23,407 nt of DNA from JARYMI01 sp037444845 (GTDB lineage: Bacteria; Acidobacteriota; Aminicenantia; Aminicenantales; UBA8522): positions 1 through 23,407 of the forward strand of contig JBBILQ010000044.1 in NCBI GenBank assembly GCA_037444845.1. Reading direction: 5' to 3'. Each line of letters starts with the position of its first letter. The stretch's first letter is position 1. The notes beneath the pieces were generated by a model. It made no database searches and had not been told where the DNA came from. It saw only the letters and a list, made by a program, of their open reading frames with translations. Shown piece after piece: positions 7,054 to 15,488 of the stretch. A program made the position numbers and the translations under genes.

Positions 7054-7578
7054 CTAATCGGGCTCAATCAGTCCATAGTGGCCGTCTTTGCGTCTATAAA
7101 GCACAGCCCACCTTTCTGAACCGGGCTTTCGGAAGAGGAAAACGTCCTTCTTCTCGAGATCAAACAGGAGCATAGCCTCTTCGAGCGGCATGGGCTTGGC
7201 AGAGTAGTTTCCGCTCCTGATAATTTTTCGCCAATCGGCTGCTCTCTCGGCCTCGAGTTGAAATTGTTTTCGCTCCCTCCCTTTTCTCCTTCTTTTTTCC
7301 CGGAATTTCTCCCTCTCCTTCTTCACCTTTTTTTCCATGTTCTCGAAGGCCAGGTTCAGGGAGTCCATCAGGTCATGGGTTTCCTCGGTCACGACAAGCC
7401 TGGCTCCTTTGGTTTTGACGTGAATTTCGGCTTTATATCTGTATTTCTCAACAGAAAGAATGACGTCCACCTCGATGACTTCCCCCAAGAGTTTTTCCAG
7501 CGATTTTAGCCTCTTTTCACAGATCGCCTTGATTTCCGGAGTCAGGTCCATCTGCCGGGCTGTAAAGTGAACAACCAT
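7054..7578 (-). CDS. hpf: Ribosome hibernation promoting factor HPF, long form
   Basis: HPF binds the small ribosomal subunit in starved cells and pairs 70S ribosomes into inactive 100S dimers. The 174-residue protein is the long form. The N-terminal RaiA-like beta-alpha-beta domain (about 1-100) starts MVVHFTARQMDLTPEIK. A very basic charged linker follows, then a C-terminal dimerisation domain (about 125-174) with MPLEEAMLLFDLEKKDVFLFR and VLYRRKDGHYGLIEP. Long HPF dimerises ribosomes on its own, without RMF. The ATG shares one base with the rpoN stop codon (TGATG), so the two are translationally coupled. Confidence 0.95.
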   Translation of the reverse strand: MVVHFTARQMDLTPEIKAICEKRLKSLEKLLGEVIEVDVILSVEKYRYKAEIHVKTKGARLVVTEETHDLMDSLNLAFENMEKKVKKEREKFREKRRRKGRERKQFQLEAERAADWRKIIRSGNYSAKPMPLEEAMLLFDLEKKDVFLFRKPGSERWAVLYRRKDGHYGLIEPD

Positions 7579-9056
7579 CAGGTTCCCTCCATGATAGACT
7601 TTCTCTTGCGAATGTGAGATGGCGGAATCCTGAGCTGCTTCCGGTACTTGGCGACGGTCCGGCGGGCAATTTTTAGGTTGCTCCTAGTCAGGATCTCTTC
7701 TATTTCGATATCGCTCAGGGGACGGCTCCTGTCCTCGCCCTCAACGAGCCTCTTGATTTTTTCTTTGATTTTCAGGGAAGAGATTTCCTCGCCGAAATCG
7801 CCCACCAGGGATCTGTGAAAAAAATACTTGAGCGGAAAAACTCCCCACGGAGTCGTCATAAACTTGTTTGCCACCACACGGCCGACGGTTGATTCATGGA
7901 CGCCGATCTCCCTGGCAATCTCCATCAGCGTAAGCGGTTTGATGTAATCGATCCCTTTTTCAAAAAAATCCCGCTGCCGGTCGACAATGTATTTGGCGAC
8001 TTTATAAACAGTCTGATCACGCTGGTCGAGACTGCGGAGGAACCACAGGGCTTTCTTTAGCTTGTCTTTTAGAAAAAGATAAGCATCCGGATTCTCCTTG
8101 CCCGCCTTGGCCAGGAGCTTCCTGTAGTAGCTGTTGATCCTGAGACGAGGCAGCCCTTCGTCATTGAGGTTGATTCTCAGGTCATCGTCCTCCTTAGTGA
8201 CAAGGATATCGGGCACGATATAAAACGTCCTTTCTTGACTGTACTTCCGGCCGGGTGTGGGGTCAAGTGTTTTGATGATTTCGACATGGTTCTTGACTCC
8301 CTGCAAGCCGATACCGAGGAGCTTAGCTAACTGAATAAAATCCGACTTCTCCAACAGCGGAAGATAGGTCTCGATAATCCGCCGCGTGATCTCATCGTCG
8401 ATCTTGTGATGGTCCATCTGGGCCAGAAGGGCCTCTTTCAGGTCAAGGCTCGCCACCCCGACGGGATCAAAAGTCTTGATCTTCTCCCGAATTTGCCTGA
8501 TTTTTTCCGCGGACGCTCCAGCGTTTGCGGCCAGTTCCTCTTCAGAGGCCGATAGATAGCCATCCTCGTTAATATTGCCGATGATCAGTTGAGCGATATC
8601 TTGATCCGTCTGGTCAAAAAAGGTCAGGTTGGCCTGCCAGTTGAGATGATCCCAGAGCGACGGGCTTTTCGATAGAATATTCTCGAGCGAAGGCGCCTCC
8701 TTTTTCTCAGCGAAAGCCGGCCGAAATCCGTCATCAAAATACTCCTGGAATTGAGATTCGACCTCAAAGTCATCGTCCTCCCCCTCAGCTCCTTGAGCAT
8801 CGCTCGTCCCGCCTTCATCACGGTTTTCTGCGGCGGTCATGTCTGCGGGTTCTTTTGGATCGAGGGCTTCCCCAGCCTCGTCGTCTTTTCTTTCTGGCGT
8901 GTCTTCTTCAAGCATCGGGTTTTGCGAAAGCTCGTTGTCGATGACTTCGATCAGCTCCAGGTTGGTCAGAGGAAGAAGCTTGATCGCCTGCTGAAGAGCT
9001 GGAGCAAGGATCAGCTTCTGAACCTGCCTCTGGTCAAGCCTCTGCTTCAAACCCAT
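7578..9056 (-). CDS. rpoN: RNA polymerase sigma-54 factor RpoN
   Basis: Sigma54 directs RNA polymerase to -24/-12 promoters that need an AAA+ activator. The 492-residue protein is of full family length. Region I (about 1-50) is Gln/Leu-rich with QVQKLILAPALQQAIKLLPL. An acidic region II (about 55-115) follows, then the core-binding region. A helix-turn-helix near IAREIGVHESTVGRVVANKF comes before the C-terminal RpoN box ARRTVAKYRK at 464-473, which reads the -24 element. The gene sits between lptB and hpf, the same order as in Proteobacteria. Its ribosome site is an AAGGA about 13 bases before the ATG, rather distant. I found no obvious -24/-12 promoter in the intergenic regions I checked by eye. 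Confidence 0.97.
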   Translation of the reverse strand: MGLKQRLDQRQVQKLILAPALQQAIKLLPLTNLELIEVIDNELSQNPMLEEDTPERKDDEAGEALDPKEPADMTAAENRDEGGTSDAQGAEGEDDDFEVESQFQEYFDDGFRPAFAEKKEAPSLENILSKSPSLWDHLNWQANLTFFDQTDQDIAQLIIGNINEDGYLSASEEELAANAGASAEKIRQIREKIKTFDPVGVASLDLKEALLAQMDHHKIDDEITRRIIETYLPLLEKSDFIQLAKLLGIGLQGVKNHVEIIKTLDPTPGRKYSQERTFYIVPDILVTKEDDDLRINLNDEGLPRLRINSYYRKLLAKAGKENPDAYLFLKDKLKKALWFLRSLDQRDQTVYKVAKYIVDRQRDFFEKGIDYIKPLTLMEIAREIGVHESTVGRVVANKFMTTPWGVFPLKYFFHRSLVGDFGEEISSLKIKEKIKRLVEGEDRSRPLSDIEIEEILTRSNLKIARRTVAKYRKQLRIPPSHIRKRKSIMEGT

Positions 9057-9089
9057 GGCCAGTTCGTGTCCTTTTCTTCTTTTTTCCCT

Positions 9090-9815
9090 TTAGAGGCTAA
9101 AATCCTCGCCCAGATAGCACTTTTTGACTTCCTCGGAATACACCAAGTCCTGAGGTGTCCCCTCTTTCAAGATCCTCCCTTTATCGATGATGTAGGCGCG
9201 GTCTGTTATTTTCAGTGTTTCCCTCACGCTGTGGTCAGTGATCAGCAGCCCGAGTCCCTTCTCCTTCAGGGAGAGAATAATCTTTTGCAGGTCTTGAACA
9301 GCGAGGGGGTCAATACCGGTGAACGGTTCATCCAGGAGGATAAATTCCGGATTGGTCATCATGGCCCTGGCGATTTCAAGCCGCCGGCGTTCGCCCCCTG
9401 AGAGCGTGTAGGCCTTGGCTTTAGCCAATTTATTCAGCCCGAATTCCCCGAGGACCTTGGCCAAATCGCCGTCTCCCCTGGCAAAGGCATCGGGCATGAC
9501 CTCCTTGACGACCAGAAGATTGTCCTCGACACTGAGTCTTCGGAAGGCCGATGGTTCCTGGGGAAGGAGGGAAAGGCCTTTTTGAGCTCTCAGATACATC
9601 GGGGTTTCAGTGATATCTTCATCGCCCATATAGATCTTGCCCCCGTCCTGGGAGATGAGACCGAGGATGATAGAAAAAGTTGTCGTTTTGCCCGCGCCGT
9701 TGGGCCCCAGAAGCCCGACGATTTCTCCTCTGCTAACTCCCAAGGAGATATTGTCGACAACCCTCTTTTGATGATAGGTCTTGATCAAGCCGACGGCGTT
9801 GAGACGGGATTTCAT
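9090..9815 (-). CDS. lptB: LPS export ABC transporter ATP-binding protein LptB
   Basis: LptB is the cytoplasmic ATPase that powers extraction of lipopolysaccharide from the inner membrane with LptF and LptG. The 241-residue protein carries Walker A GPNGAGKT at 37-44, the Q-loop in LLPQEPSAFRRLSVEDNL, the ABC signature LSGGERRRLEIARA at 138-151, Walker B FILLDEPF at 158-165 and the H-loop His in ITDHS. The PQEPSAFRRLSVEDN segment is characteristic of LptB. Its ATG overlaps the stop of the upstream lptC-lptA fusion by 4 bases (ATGA). lptF and lptG are not in the window. Confidence 0.96.
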   Translation of the reverse strand: MKSRLNAVGLIKTYHQKRVVDNISLGVSRGEIVGLLGPNGAGKTTTFSIILGLISQDGGKIYMGDEDITETPMYLRAQKGLSLLPQEPSAFRRLSVEDNLLVVKEVMPDAFARGDGDLAKVLGEFGLNKLAKAKAYTLSGGERRRLEIARAMMTNPEFILLDEPFTGIDPLAVQDLQKIILSLKEKGLGLLITDHSVRETLKITDRAYIIDKGRILKEGTPQDLVYSEEVKKCYLGEDFSL

Positions 9816-11707
9816 TCTTCACGTTTTATAACAGTAGCCGAACGTTCTTTTTCCTTATTTTCCACGAGGATTCTATCATCGCCCAGACGAAAAGTCAATT
9901 TGTCTCCCCGGAGGATTCCTTTCTCCTTATCCGTGACAACAGGGCTCCCTGACAGGACGATGGTCTCTCCTTCGAGGTCGTACAGAGCCTCTTCGCTTTG
10001 ACCCTCTCTGAGCTCATCGGTGACGATGACCTTTCCTCTGGCTTTGACCGTCTGGATGTCCGCTGATCTCTCGGCCAGGGATACGAAAAGCGAATTAGCC
10101 TTTAGACCAACTGTCTTTGTCTTAAGCCAGGCCGTTTGTTCAAAGGTCAGAAGATTCGCCTTGGGGTTATAGTTCATCTTCTCGCCCCCAAGCTCGCCTC
10201 TCTCTTCCCTGTCCTCTCCTTTTTTCGGCCGAAGAGAAAAAACGGAGCGAACGAGGCCTTCACTCGCAATTTCACCCGTATCCTTAAAAACTGTCATTTG
10301 TTGTGCTAATAGCATGTCCTTTTCCTGCCACATCCGGATATCACCTCTTAGTATTAAACGCTTCTGCTGCTCGTCGTATCTCATGGATTGGGTTTTTATA
10401 AAGACAGGCCTCTCCCGGGCAAAAAACCCGACTGTTTCCCTTTTTTCCGGCTGAGGCTTGAGGACGACTTTGACCTGTTCGGACGCTTCCATGATTTCCC
10501 GCCTGGGAAAAAGCTTGATTTCTCGGGCCATCACCTCACTGTCCCGAGCATCCAAGAGCGCTTCCTCGCTCGCGCCCGCTCGAATCCAGAGTATCTCCCC
10601 TTGGCTTTCAACCAGGATTTCCTGGCCGGAAAGGCGCCGCTTGAGGCTGTCGTCTTTTTCCTTCTCCGACAGTCTGGCCTGATTCCAAGCCCGGAATTCT
10701 TGAAGCCCACCCTGGCGGTCAAAAAGCATTTTCAAGGCTTCTGCCCTGACCTCTGTTAGAGAACCTGAGGCCGCGACCGATTTCATGAAGCAATTGCCCC
10801 TGGCTTCCAGGGATTCCATTTCAGGCACCTCGGGGAAGGCAATCATCCTGATTTCCTCTGCCTCGACCTCTCTTTCCCTGGCTTTTTCCAAAAGAAGATC
10901 TCCTTCTTTTGCCGGAACATCTTTCCCGGCAACAAGGAAGGTCTTGACTTTGCCTTTTAGCTCGATCTTTTCTATCTGTTGCTCATCGGACGTGAGTGTA
11001 AACTCGAAGGAATCAGCTTGACCATGACTCTTTTCCAGGGAAAAAGTAACCTTCCCCTTTGCGCTGCCCCTTTTTTCCAGTCGGCTGTAAGCAAAAACAT
11101 CAGCTTTTAAAACAAAAACGTCCGGGCTCTCCGGCCCGCGCCTGAGCTGGATTTTCACATCTCCTTCCAGCCGAAGAGACTCCTCCGCCAAGGAATAGAG
11201 GAGCTGCTGGGCCCTGCCGGAGATCCGGTTGGAGGCAAAACTGGGTTCTTTATCCGTGGAGAGGGTTTCTTGGTTCTTCCTGTACAAAAGCACCGGGGCC
11301 CTGACTACCACATCGCCATGCTCGAGACGCGCCTGACCTTCAAGAACAACCTCAGTCCAGTCCTTGTCGTACGTTATCTTGTCTCCGCTGATGATTCTTT
11401 CTTTGTTCGCTTCTTTGCTGACCTCTCTGATTTCGACGTTCCCCTCCAGGTGGTAGAGGTTAGCGCTTCCAGCGTAATGCCTCTCGGCCTTGGCCCGGAT
11501 GACTCTGTCTCCTTTATAATCATAATGCTCTATTCCCTCCTGCTTTTCCACCTTCTGTTCGGTGATATCTCCAATCCTGACGGCCTCGACTGAGGCTGGG
11601 CGCCGACGAGAAAAGAAATACCAGATCGTCGCGGCGATAACAGAAACCAGGCAGAGGACGAGCAGGGCTCTTAACACCCTGGCCGCACGGATTCTCTTGT
11701 CAATCAT
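9812..11707 (-). CDS. LptC-LptA (OstA)-like fusion protein of the LPS transport bridge
   Basis: LptC (membrane-anchored) and LptA (soluble) are normally two periplasmic proteins of about 150-200 residues that form the beta-jellyroll bridge carrying lipopolysaccharide to the outer membrane. Here one 631-residue protein covers both. It has an N-terminal membrane anchor (about 11-31), an LptC-like part (about 45-190: YDYKGDRVIRAKA, YHLEGNVEI, LSTDKEPSFASNRISG), a long OstA-like middle, and an LptA-type end (about the last 100 residues: ARGKVIVTDELREGQSEEALYDLEGE, VVLSGSP-like, GILRGDKLTFRL). I chose the ATG at 11707, overlapping the recJ stop by 8 bases, because the membrane anchor follows at once; the frame is open to 11851. 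It overlaps lptB by 4 bases. Domain borders are by eye. Confidence 0.8.
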   Translation of the reverse strand: MIDKRIRAARVLRALLVLCLVSVIAATIWYFFSRRRPASVEAVRIGDITEQKVEKQEGIEHYDYKGDRVIRAKAERHYAGSANLYHLEGNVEIREVSKEANKERIISGDKITYDKDWTEVVLEGQARLEHGDVVVRAPVLLYRKNQETLSTDKEPSFASNRISGRAQQLLYSLAEESLRLEGDVKIQLRRGPESPDVFVLKADVFAYSRLEKRGSAKGKVTFSLEKSHGQADSFEFTLTSDEQQIEKIELKGKVKTFLVAGKDVPAKEGDLLLEKAREREVEAEEIRMIAFPEVPEMESLEARGNCFMKSVAASGSLTEVRAEALKMLFDRQGGLQEFRAWNQARLSEKEKDDSLKRRLSGQEILVESQGEILWIRAGASEEALLDARDSEVMAREIKLFPRREIMEASEQVKVVLKPQPEKRETVGFFARERPVFIKTQSMRYDEQQKRLILRGDIRMWQEKDMLLAQQMTVFKDTGEIASEGLVRSVFSLRPKKGEDREERGELGGEKMNYNPKANLLTFEQTAWLKTKTVGLKANSLFVSLAERSADIQTVKARGKVIVTDELREGQSEEALYDLEGETIVLSGSPVVTDKEKGILRGDKLTFRLGDDRILVENKEKERSATVIKREE

Positions 11708-13406
11708 CCCGGCCTTTGATGTCTTCGATAGAAAGGCTGATGTTGTTTTGACCCAGAAACTGGGAAAAATGGAGAGAATAGACCAGGCTAATCCGGTCTC
11801 CCTTTTTGATGCTTGTGATCCAGGGTCCCTTCTCCCAGCCCAAAGCTTCAAAGCTCCTGCCGTTTTGTCCTACCAAAAACTTGATGTGCTTTTCTTGAAG
11901 GAGGTGAGGACGGCTCAAGACTTCAGCGCCCTCGGTAAGGAAGACGGGCTTAGGATTGCCGACGCCGAAGGGAGAGAGCCGGAAGAAATGGTCAAGAAAT
12001 GGGATAGTGACGTCCGCAAAGTCAATCTTGACGTCAACCCTGACTTTCCTCTTCACGTCTTCTTCGCTGAGCCTTTTCTCTGCAAGCTCATTGATTCGTG
12101 TCTTCAGGGGGTCCAACTTGTCTCGAACGAGAACGCAGCCGACTGCCAGCTTGTGCCCTCCGTAGTCCAGGAACAACTCCCGGCATTCATCCAGGCAGTC
12201 GACAAAGGAAAATTCGCTGATGCTCCTCCCGGAACCGAAGGCTTTTCCGTCTTCATAGGTAAAGAGAAGAACCGGGCGGCAAAAGTCATCTTTGAGCTTC
12301 GAGGCCACGATTCCGATCACTCCCCGGTGCCATCCTTCACATCCTAAAAGCAACGCCCTGTAGCGTTTGGCAAGACCGGCGCCTTCAATCCGATCCGTCG
12401 CTTCCCTGTAAATGTTCTCTTCCTCCCTCTGCCGTTCAGCGTTGAGGCCGTCAAGCCTCTTGGCCAGCCAGCGCGATTCTTCTTCGGTTTCCGCAAAGAA
12501 GAGCTGGACCGCCGTATCCGCAGATTCCATTCTCCCCGCTGCGTTGAGACGGGGCCCTATCCGGAAACCGACATCTCCCTCGCTGATCTTCTTTTCCCCC
12601 AGGCCACATATCTCGACCAGGCTTCTCAGCCCCCTGTTGGAGATCGTTTCCAGCCCTTTCAACCCGTGTTTCACTAAGAGCCTGTTCTCCCCCCTGAGGT
12701 CGGCCACATCAGCAATGGTGCCGATCGCCACTAACTTGGCATAATGGGACAGCCAGGATTCTCTCCCTTCGCTCTGAAAAAGAGCCTGAAGGAGCTTATA
12801 AACAACGCCCACTCCGGCGAGATTCTTATAGGGATAGCCTGAGTCCTCAAGAACAGGGTTTATGATGGCAACGGCTTCGGGGAGGGCTTCGCCCGGCCGA
12901 TGATGGTCGGTGATGATGACATCCACTCCTTCTTTCTTGGCCCTTCTTGCAAAAGGAAGGGCTTTGACTCCGCAGTCAACGCTAATGACAAGACCTGTTT
13001 TTCTCGCCAAGATTATCCGGATATGCTCCTCCTTGATCCCGTAACCCTCTTTGAGCCGGTCGGGGATGAAGTAGTCCACCTCAGCACCCAAAGCCCTGAG
13101 CGCTCTGAGAAGCATGACGACAGACAAAACGCCGTCGGCGTCATAGTCACCGAATATCAGGATATTCTCTTTTCCCCGGATCGCTTCTTTGATTCTGACC
13201 ACAGCTTTGTCCATATCTCTCAACAGGAAGGGGTCGTGCAGGTTGTCGAGTGTTCCGAAGAGGAACGTGTCTGCCTCACCGGCAGAAAGGATGTTCCGGT
13301 TGGTCAAAACGCGGGCAAGAGGGAGGGGGATTCCGACCTCTCTCGCGAGAATCTCTGCTTCTTTTCTTGGCGGCGCAAGCGACCAAATCGAATCATCCAT
13401 CGCCAC
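11700..13406 (-). CDS. recJ: Single-stranded-DNA-specific exonuclease RecJ
   Basis: RecJ degrades single-stranded DNA 5' to 3' in recombination, mismatch and base-excision repair. The 568-residue protein has the DHH phosphoesterase motifs: DYDADG at 87-92, VDCG near 143, and ITDHHRPG with DHH at 167-169. Further on are RIGPRLNAAGRM and the DHHA1-domain GGHKLAVGC, followed by the C-terminal OB-like region. The start is GTG at 13406; an ATG at 13400 is the alternative. The promoter placement (see that entry) puts the transcript start on or next to the GTG, and there is no Shine-Dalgarno. It is the first gene of the eleven-gene minus-strand operon and overlaps the lptC-lptA fusion by 8 bases. 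Confidence 0.95.
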   Translation of the reverse strand: MAMDDSIWSLAPPRKEAEILAREVGIPLPLARVLTNRNILSAGEADTFLFGTLDNLHDPFLLRDMDKAVVRIKEAIRGKENILIFGDYDADGVLSVVMLLRALRALGAEVDYFIPDRLKEGYGIKEEHIRIILARKTGLVISVDCGVKALPFARRAKKEGVDVIITDHHRPGEALPEAVAIINPVLEDSGYPYKNLAGVGVVYKLLQALFQSEGRESWLSHYAKLVAIGTIADVADLRGENRLLVKHGLKGLETISNRGLRSLVEICGLGEKKISEGDVGFRIGPRLNAAGRMESADTAVQLFFAETEEESRWLAKRLDGLNAERQREEENIYREATDRIEGAGLAKRYRALLLGCEGWHRGVIGIVASKLKDDFCRPVLLFTYEDGKAFGSGRSISEFSFVDCLDECRELFLDYGGHKLAVGCVLVRDKLDPLKTRINELAEKRLSEEDVKRKVRVDVKIDFADVTIPFLDHFFRLSPFGVGNPKPVFLTEGAEVLSRPHLLQEKHIKFLVGQNGRSFEALGWEKGPWITSIKKGDRISLVYSLHFSQFLGQNNISLSIEDIKGRDD

Positions 13407-13412
13407 TTAGTA

Positions 13413-13441
13413 AATGTAGCACAAACTCCGCGAATCCTCAA
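13413..13441 (-). promoter_or_regulatory. Promoter of the recJ-lpt-rpoN-PTS operon
   Basis: Read on the minus strand, the -35 TTGAGG is at 13441-13436 and the -10 TACATT at 13418-13413, with a 17-base spacer. The predicted start is about base 13406, which is the G of the recJ GTG. This implies a leaderless or nearly leaderless message. The hexamers are good but not perfect matches. Confidence 0.5.
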
Positions 13442-13458
13442 TCACAGCGGGCCCTGAA

Positions 13459-13487
13459 TTGACTTTGAAAAACATGAAAAATATAAT
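13459..13487 (+). promoter_or_regulatory. Promoter of the ftsY-rib operon
   Basis: The -35 TTGACT is at 13459-13464 and a perfect -10 TATAAT at 13482-13487, with a 17-base spacer. The predicted start at about 13494 is only a few bases before the ftsY GTG at 13497, so the transcript would have essentially no leader. No Shine-Dalgarno could fit. The promoter lies back to back with that of recJ. Confidence 0.78.
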
Positions 13488-13496
13488 GGTTTCGCC

Positions 13497-14390
13497 GTGC
13501 TCGGTAGTCTCAGAGACAAACTGGCCAGGACGGGCCACTCATTCAGGGGGAAGCTTGAGGAGCTCCTGCGGAGCGGCAAGTCAAGGGACGGATTTTTCGA
13601 TGAACTGGCCGAAATTCTGGTCGGAGCCGACGCCGGAATTGCGGCCACGGAGAAGATTATTCTCTCTCTCAAGCAAAAGACAAGAAAGGACACTTCATTC
13701 GAGGAGATCCGGTCTGCTCTCGAGGAAGAGCTCATTCGAATCCTGAGCCGCCACTCAGTTGACCTTTCTATTAACGATGCGCCAGCGGTGATCATGATGG
13801 TCGGAGTCAACGGCGGGGGCAAAACCACGTCTTTGGCCAAGCTCGCCCATTATTTCAAGACTAAAGAAAAGAAAGTCCTGATGGTGGCCGCCGATACGTT
13901 CAGAGCCGCTGCCCAGGAACAGCTCATGAGTTGGGGCAAAAACTTAGGCATTCCCGTTATCCGGGGCCAGTACGGAGCTGACCCGGCTGCCGTCGTTTTC
14001 GATGCGCTCCAGTCTTTCAAAGCTCATGGCCATGATCTCCTCCTCGTCGACACGGCGGGGAGAATTCATACCAATCCCAACTTAATGAACGAGCTGGAGA
14101 AGATTAGGCGCGTCATCGGCCGTGAGGTCATGGGCGCCCCTCAGGAAATCCTCCTTGTTCTGGATGCGACGATCGGACAGAATGCCCTCGTTCAGGCCAG
14201 GGAATTCCTCAGGTTTTCCGGCATCACCGGGATTGTCCTGACCAAGCTCGACGGCACCGCCAAAGGCGGGAGCGTGATCGGCATTGTCGACGAACTCCAG
14301 CTCCCGGTCAAGTTTATCGGCGTTGGTGAAGACATCGAGGACTTCCTCCCGTTCTCTGCCCGCCAGTTTGTCACGGCACTGACCTCATGA
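13497..14390 (+). CDS. ftsY: Signal recognition particle receptor FtsY
   Basis: FtsY is the SRP receptor GTPase that docks ribosome-nascent-chain complexes at the membrane translocon. The 297-residue protein is a short form without the acidic A domain of E. coli. The N domain helices (about 1-90) are followed by the NG GTPase with P-loop GVNGGGKT at 103-110, DTFRAAAQEQL at 133-143, DTAGR at 185-189, TKLDGTAKGG at 249-258 and the closing GVGEDIEDFLPF. The P-loop has Gly where Thr/Val/Ser is more usual. The GTG start at 13497 gives an N-terminus matching short FtsY proteins, and the frame closes upstream at 13455 with no other usual start codon, so this start is secure. It overlaps ribD by 4 bases (ATGA). 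Confidence 0.96.
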   Translation: MLGSLRDKLARTGHSFRGKLEELLRSGKSRDGFFDELAEILVGADAGIAATEKIILSLKQKTRKDTSFEEIRSALEEELIRILSRHSVDLSINDAPAVIMMVGVNGGGKTTSLAKLAHYFKTKEKKVLMVAADTFRAAAQEQLMSWGKNLGIPVIRGQYGADPAAVVFDALQSFKAHGHDLLLVDTAGRIHTNPNLMNELEKIRRVIGREVMGAPQEILLVLDATIGQNALVQAREFLRFSGITGIVLTKLDGTAKGGSVIGIVDELQLPVKFIGVGEDIEDFLPFSARQFVTALTS

Positions 14391-15487
14391 AAGAACTTCA
14401 AGACTTCGCCTATCTTGAGATGGCCTATGCCCTGGCCGAAAAAGCCAGAGGCTGGGCAAGCCCGAATCCCCTTGTCGGGGCCGTTTGTGTCAGGGCCGGG
14501 CGTGTGATTAGCTGGGGGTATCACGAAAAACCGGGCAGGCCTCACGCCGAGATCGTTGCTCTCGATCGCGCCGGCTCCTTGGCGAGAGAGAGCACTCTCT
14601 ACGTTACCTTGGAGCCCTGCGTCCATTGGGGAAGGACGCCTCCTTGCGCAGAAGCGGTGATTCGGGCGAGACCAAGAAGGGTCGTCGTCTCTTCTCTTGA
14701 CCCCAACCCGGTTGTCTTCAAGAAAGGAATCAAAAGACTCAGGCGGGCCGGCGTGGACCTTTCTGTCGGTCTGCTTAAAGACAGGAATATCAGGCTGAAC
14801 GAGGCTTACATAAAATACATCACCCGGGGAATACCCTTCATCACCCTCAAAGCAGCCGCAAGCCTCGACGGCAGGACAGCCGCCAAGACTCTCGACTCCC
14901 GCTGGATTTCTTCTCCTCAAACCCGCGAATACGTTCATCTTCTCCGCGGCGAGCACGACGCCATCATGGTTGGAGTCAACACCATCCTCAAAGACGATCC
15001 GCTGCTAACAGTCCGTCACCCTCAGTGGAAAGGGAAGAAAATCGCGCGAGTCATCCTCGATTCTCAGCTTCGCCTCCCTGCAAAGACCAGGGTTCTCACG
15101 ACCATCGACCAGGGAGAGATATATGTTTTCACCTCCAGGCACGCACCGCTAAAAAAGGAAAAGGTTCTGGCAGAAAAGGGGCTGACCGTAGTCAGGCTTC
15201 CAGGTAGCAGGGGGGAGATTTCTCTGCCAGACCTTCTTGCCTGGCTCGGCCGCAGGGAGGTCTCCAGCGTCTTGGTTGAGGGAGGAAGCGTGCTCCTGAC
15301 AGCCTTGATCGAGAAAAAAATGGCCGACAAGCTTCTGTTAACCATTTCTCCCAGAATGATCGGAGGAACTAGAGCTCCCTCCTTTTTGGAGGGAGAAGGC
15401 ATAAACAAACTCCAGGACGCCCTGGAACTCGGCCGAATTTCTTCTTTTCGGATCGGCCGAGACATCCTCGTGGAAGGATATTTCTGA
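14387..15487 (+). CDS. ribD: Bifunctional riboflavin deaminase/reductase RibD
   Basis: RibD carries out steps two and three of riboflavin synthesis: deamination of the diaminopyrimidine made by GTP cyclohydrolase II, then NADPH reduction of its ribosyl chain. The 366-residue protein has the N-terminal zinc deaminase domain with SPNPLVGAV, PHAEIVAL (His53, Glu55) and TLEPCVHWGRTPPCAEA (Cys78, Cys87). The C-terminal reductase domain (about 150-366) shows TLKAAASLDGRTA, DSRWISS, MVGVNTILKDDPLLTVR and VLVEGGSVLLTAL. Both domains look intact. The ATG overlaps the ftsY stop by 4 bases. ribE follows after 1 base. Confidence 0.96.
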   Translation: MKELQDFAYLEMAYALAEKARGWASPNPLVGAVCVRAGRVISWGYHEKPGRPHAEIVALDRAGSLARESTLYVTLEPCVHWGRTPPCAEAVIRARPRRVVVSSLDPNPVVFKKGIKRLRRAGVDLSVGLLKDRNIRLNEAYIKYITRGIPFITLKAAASLDGRTAAKTLDSRWISSPQTREYVHLLRGEHDAIMVGVNTILKDDPLLTVRHPQWKGKKIARVILDSQLRLPAKTRVLTTIDQGEIYVFTSRHAPLKKEKVLAEKGLTVVRLPGSRGEISLPDLLAWLGRREVSSVLVEGGSVLLTALIEKKMADKLLLTISPRMIGGTRAPSFLEGEGINKLQDALELGRISSFRIGRDILVEGYF

Positions 15488-15488
15488 C

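Noticed and set aside
8751..9401. 216-codon plus-strand frame across the rpoN-lptB junction
   Set aside because: Antisense to two well-conserved genes and spanning their boundary; not coding-like.
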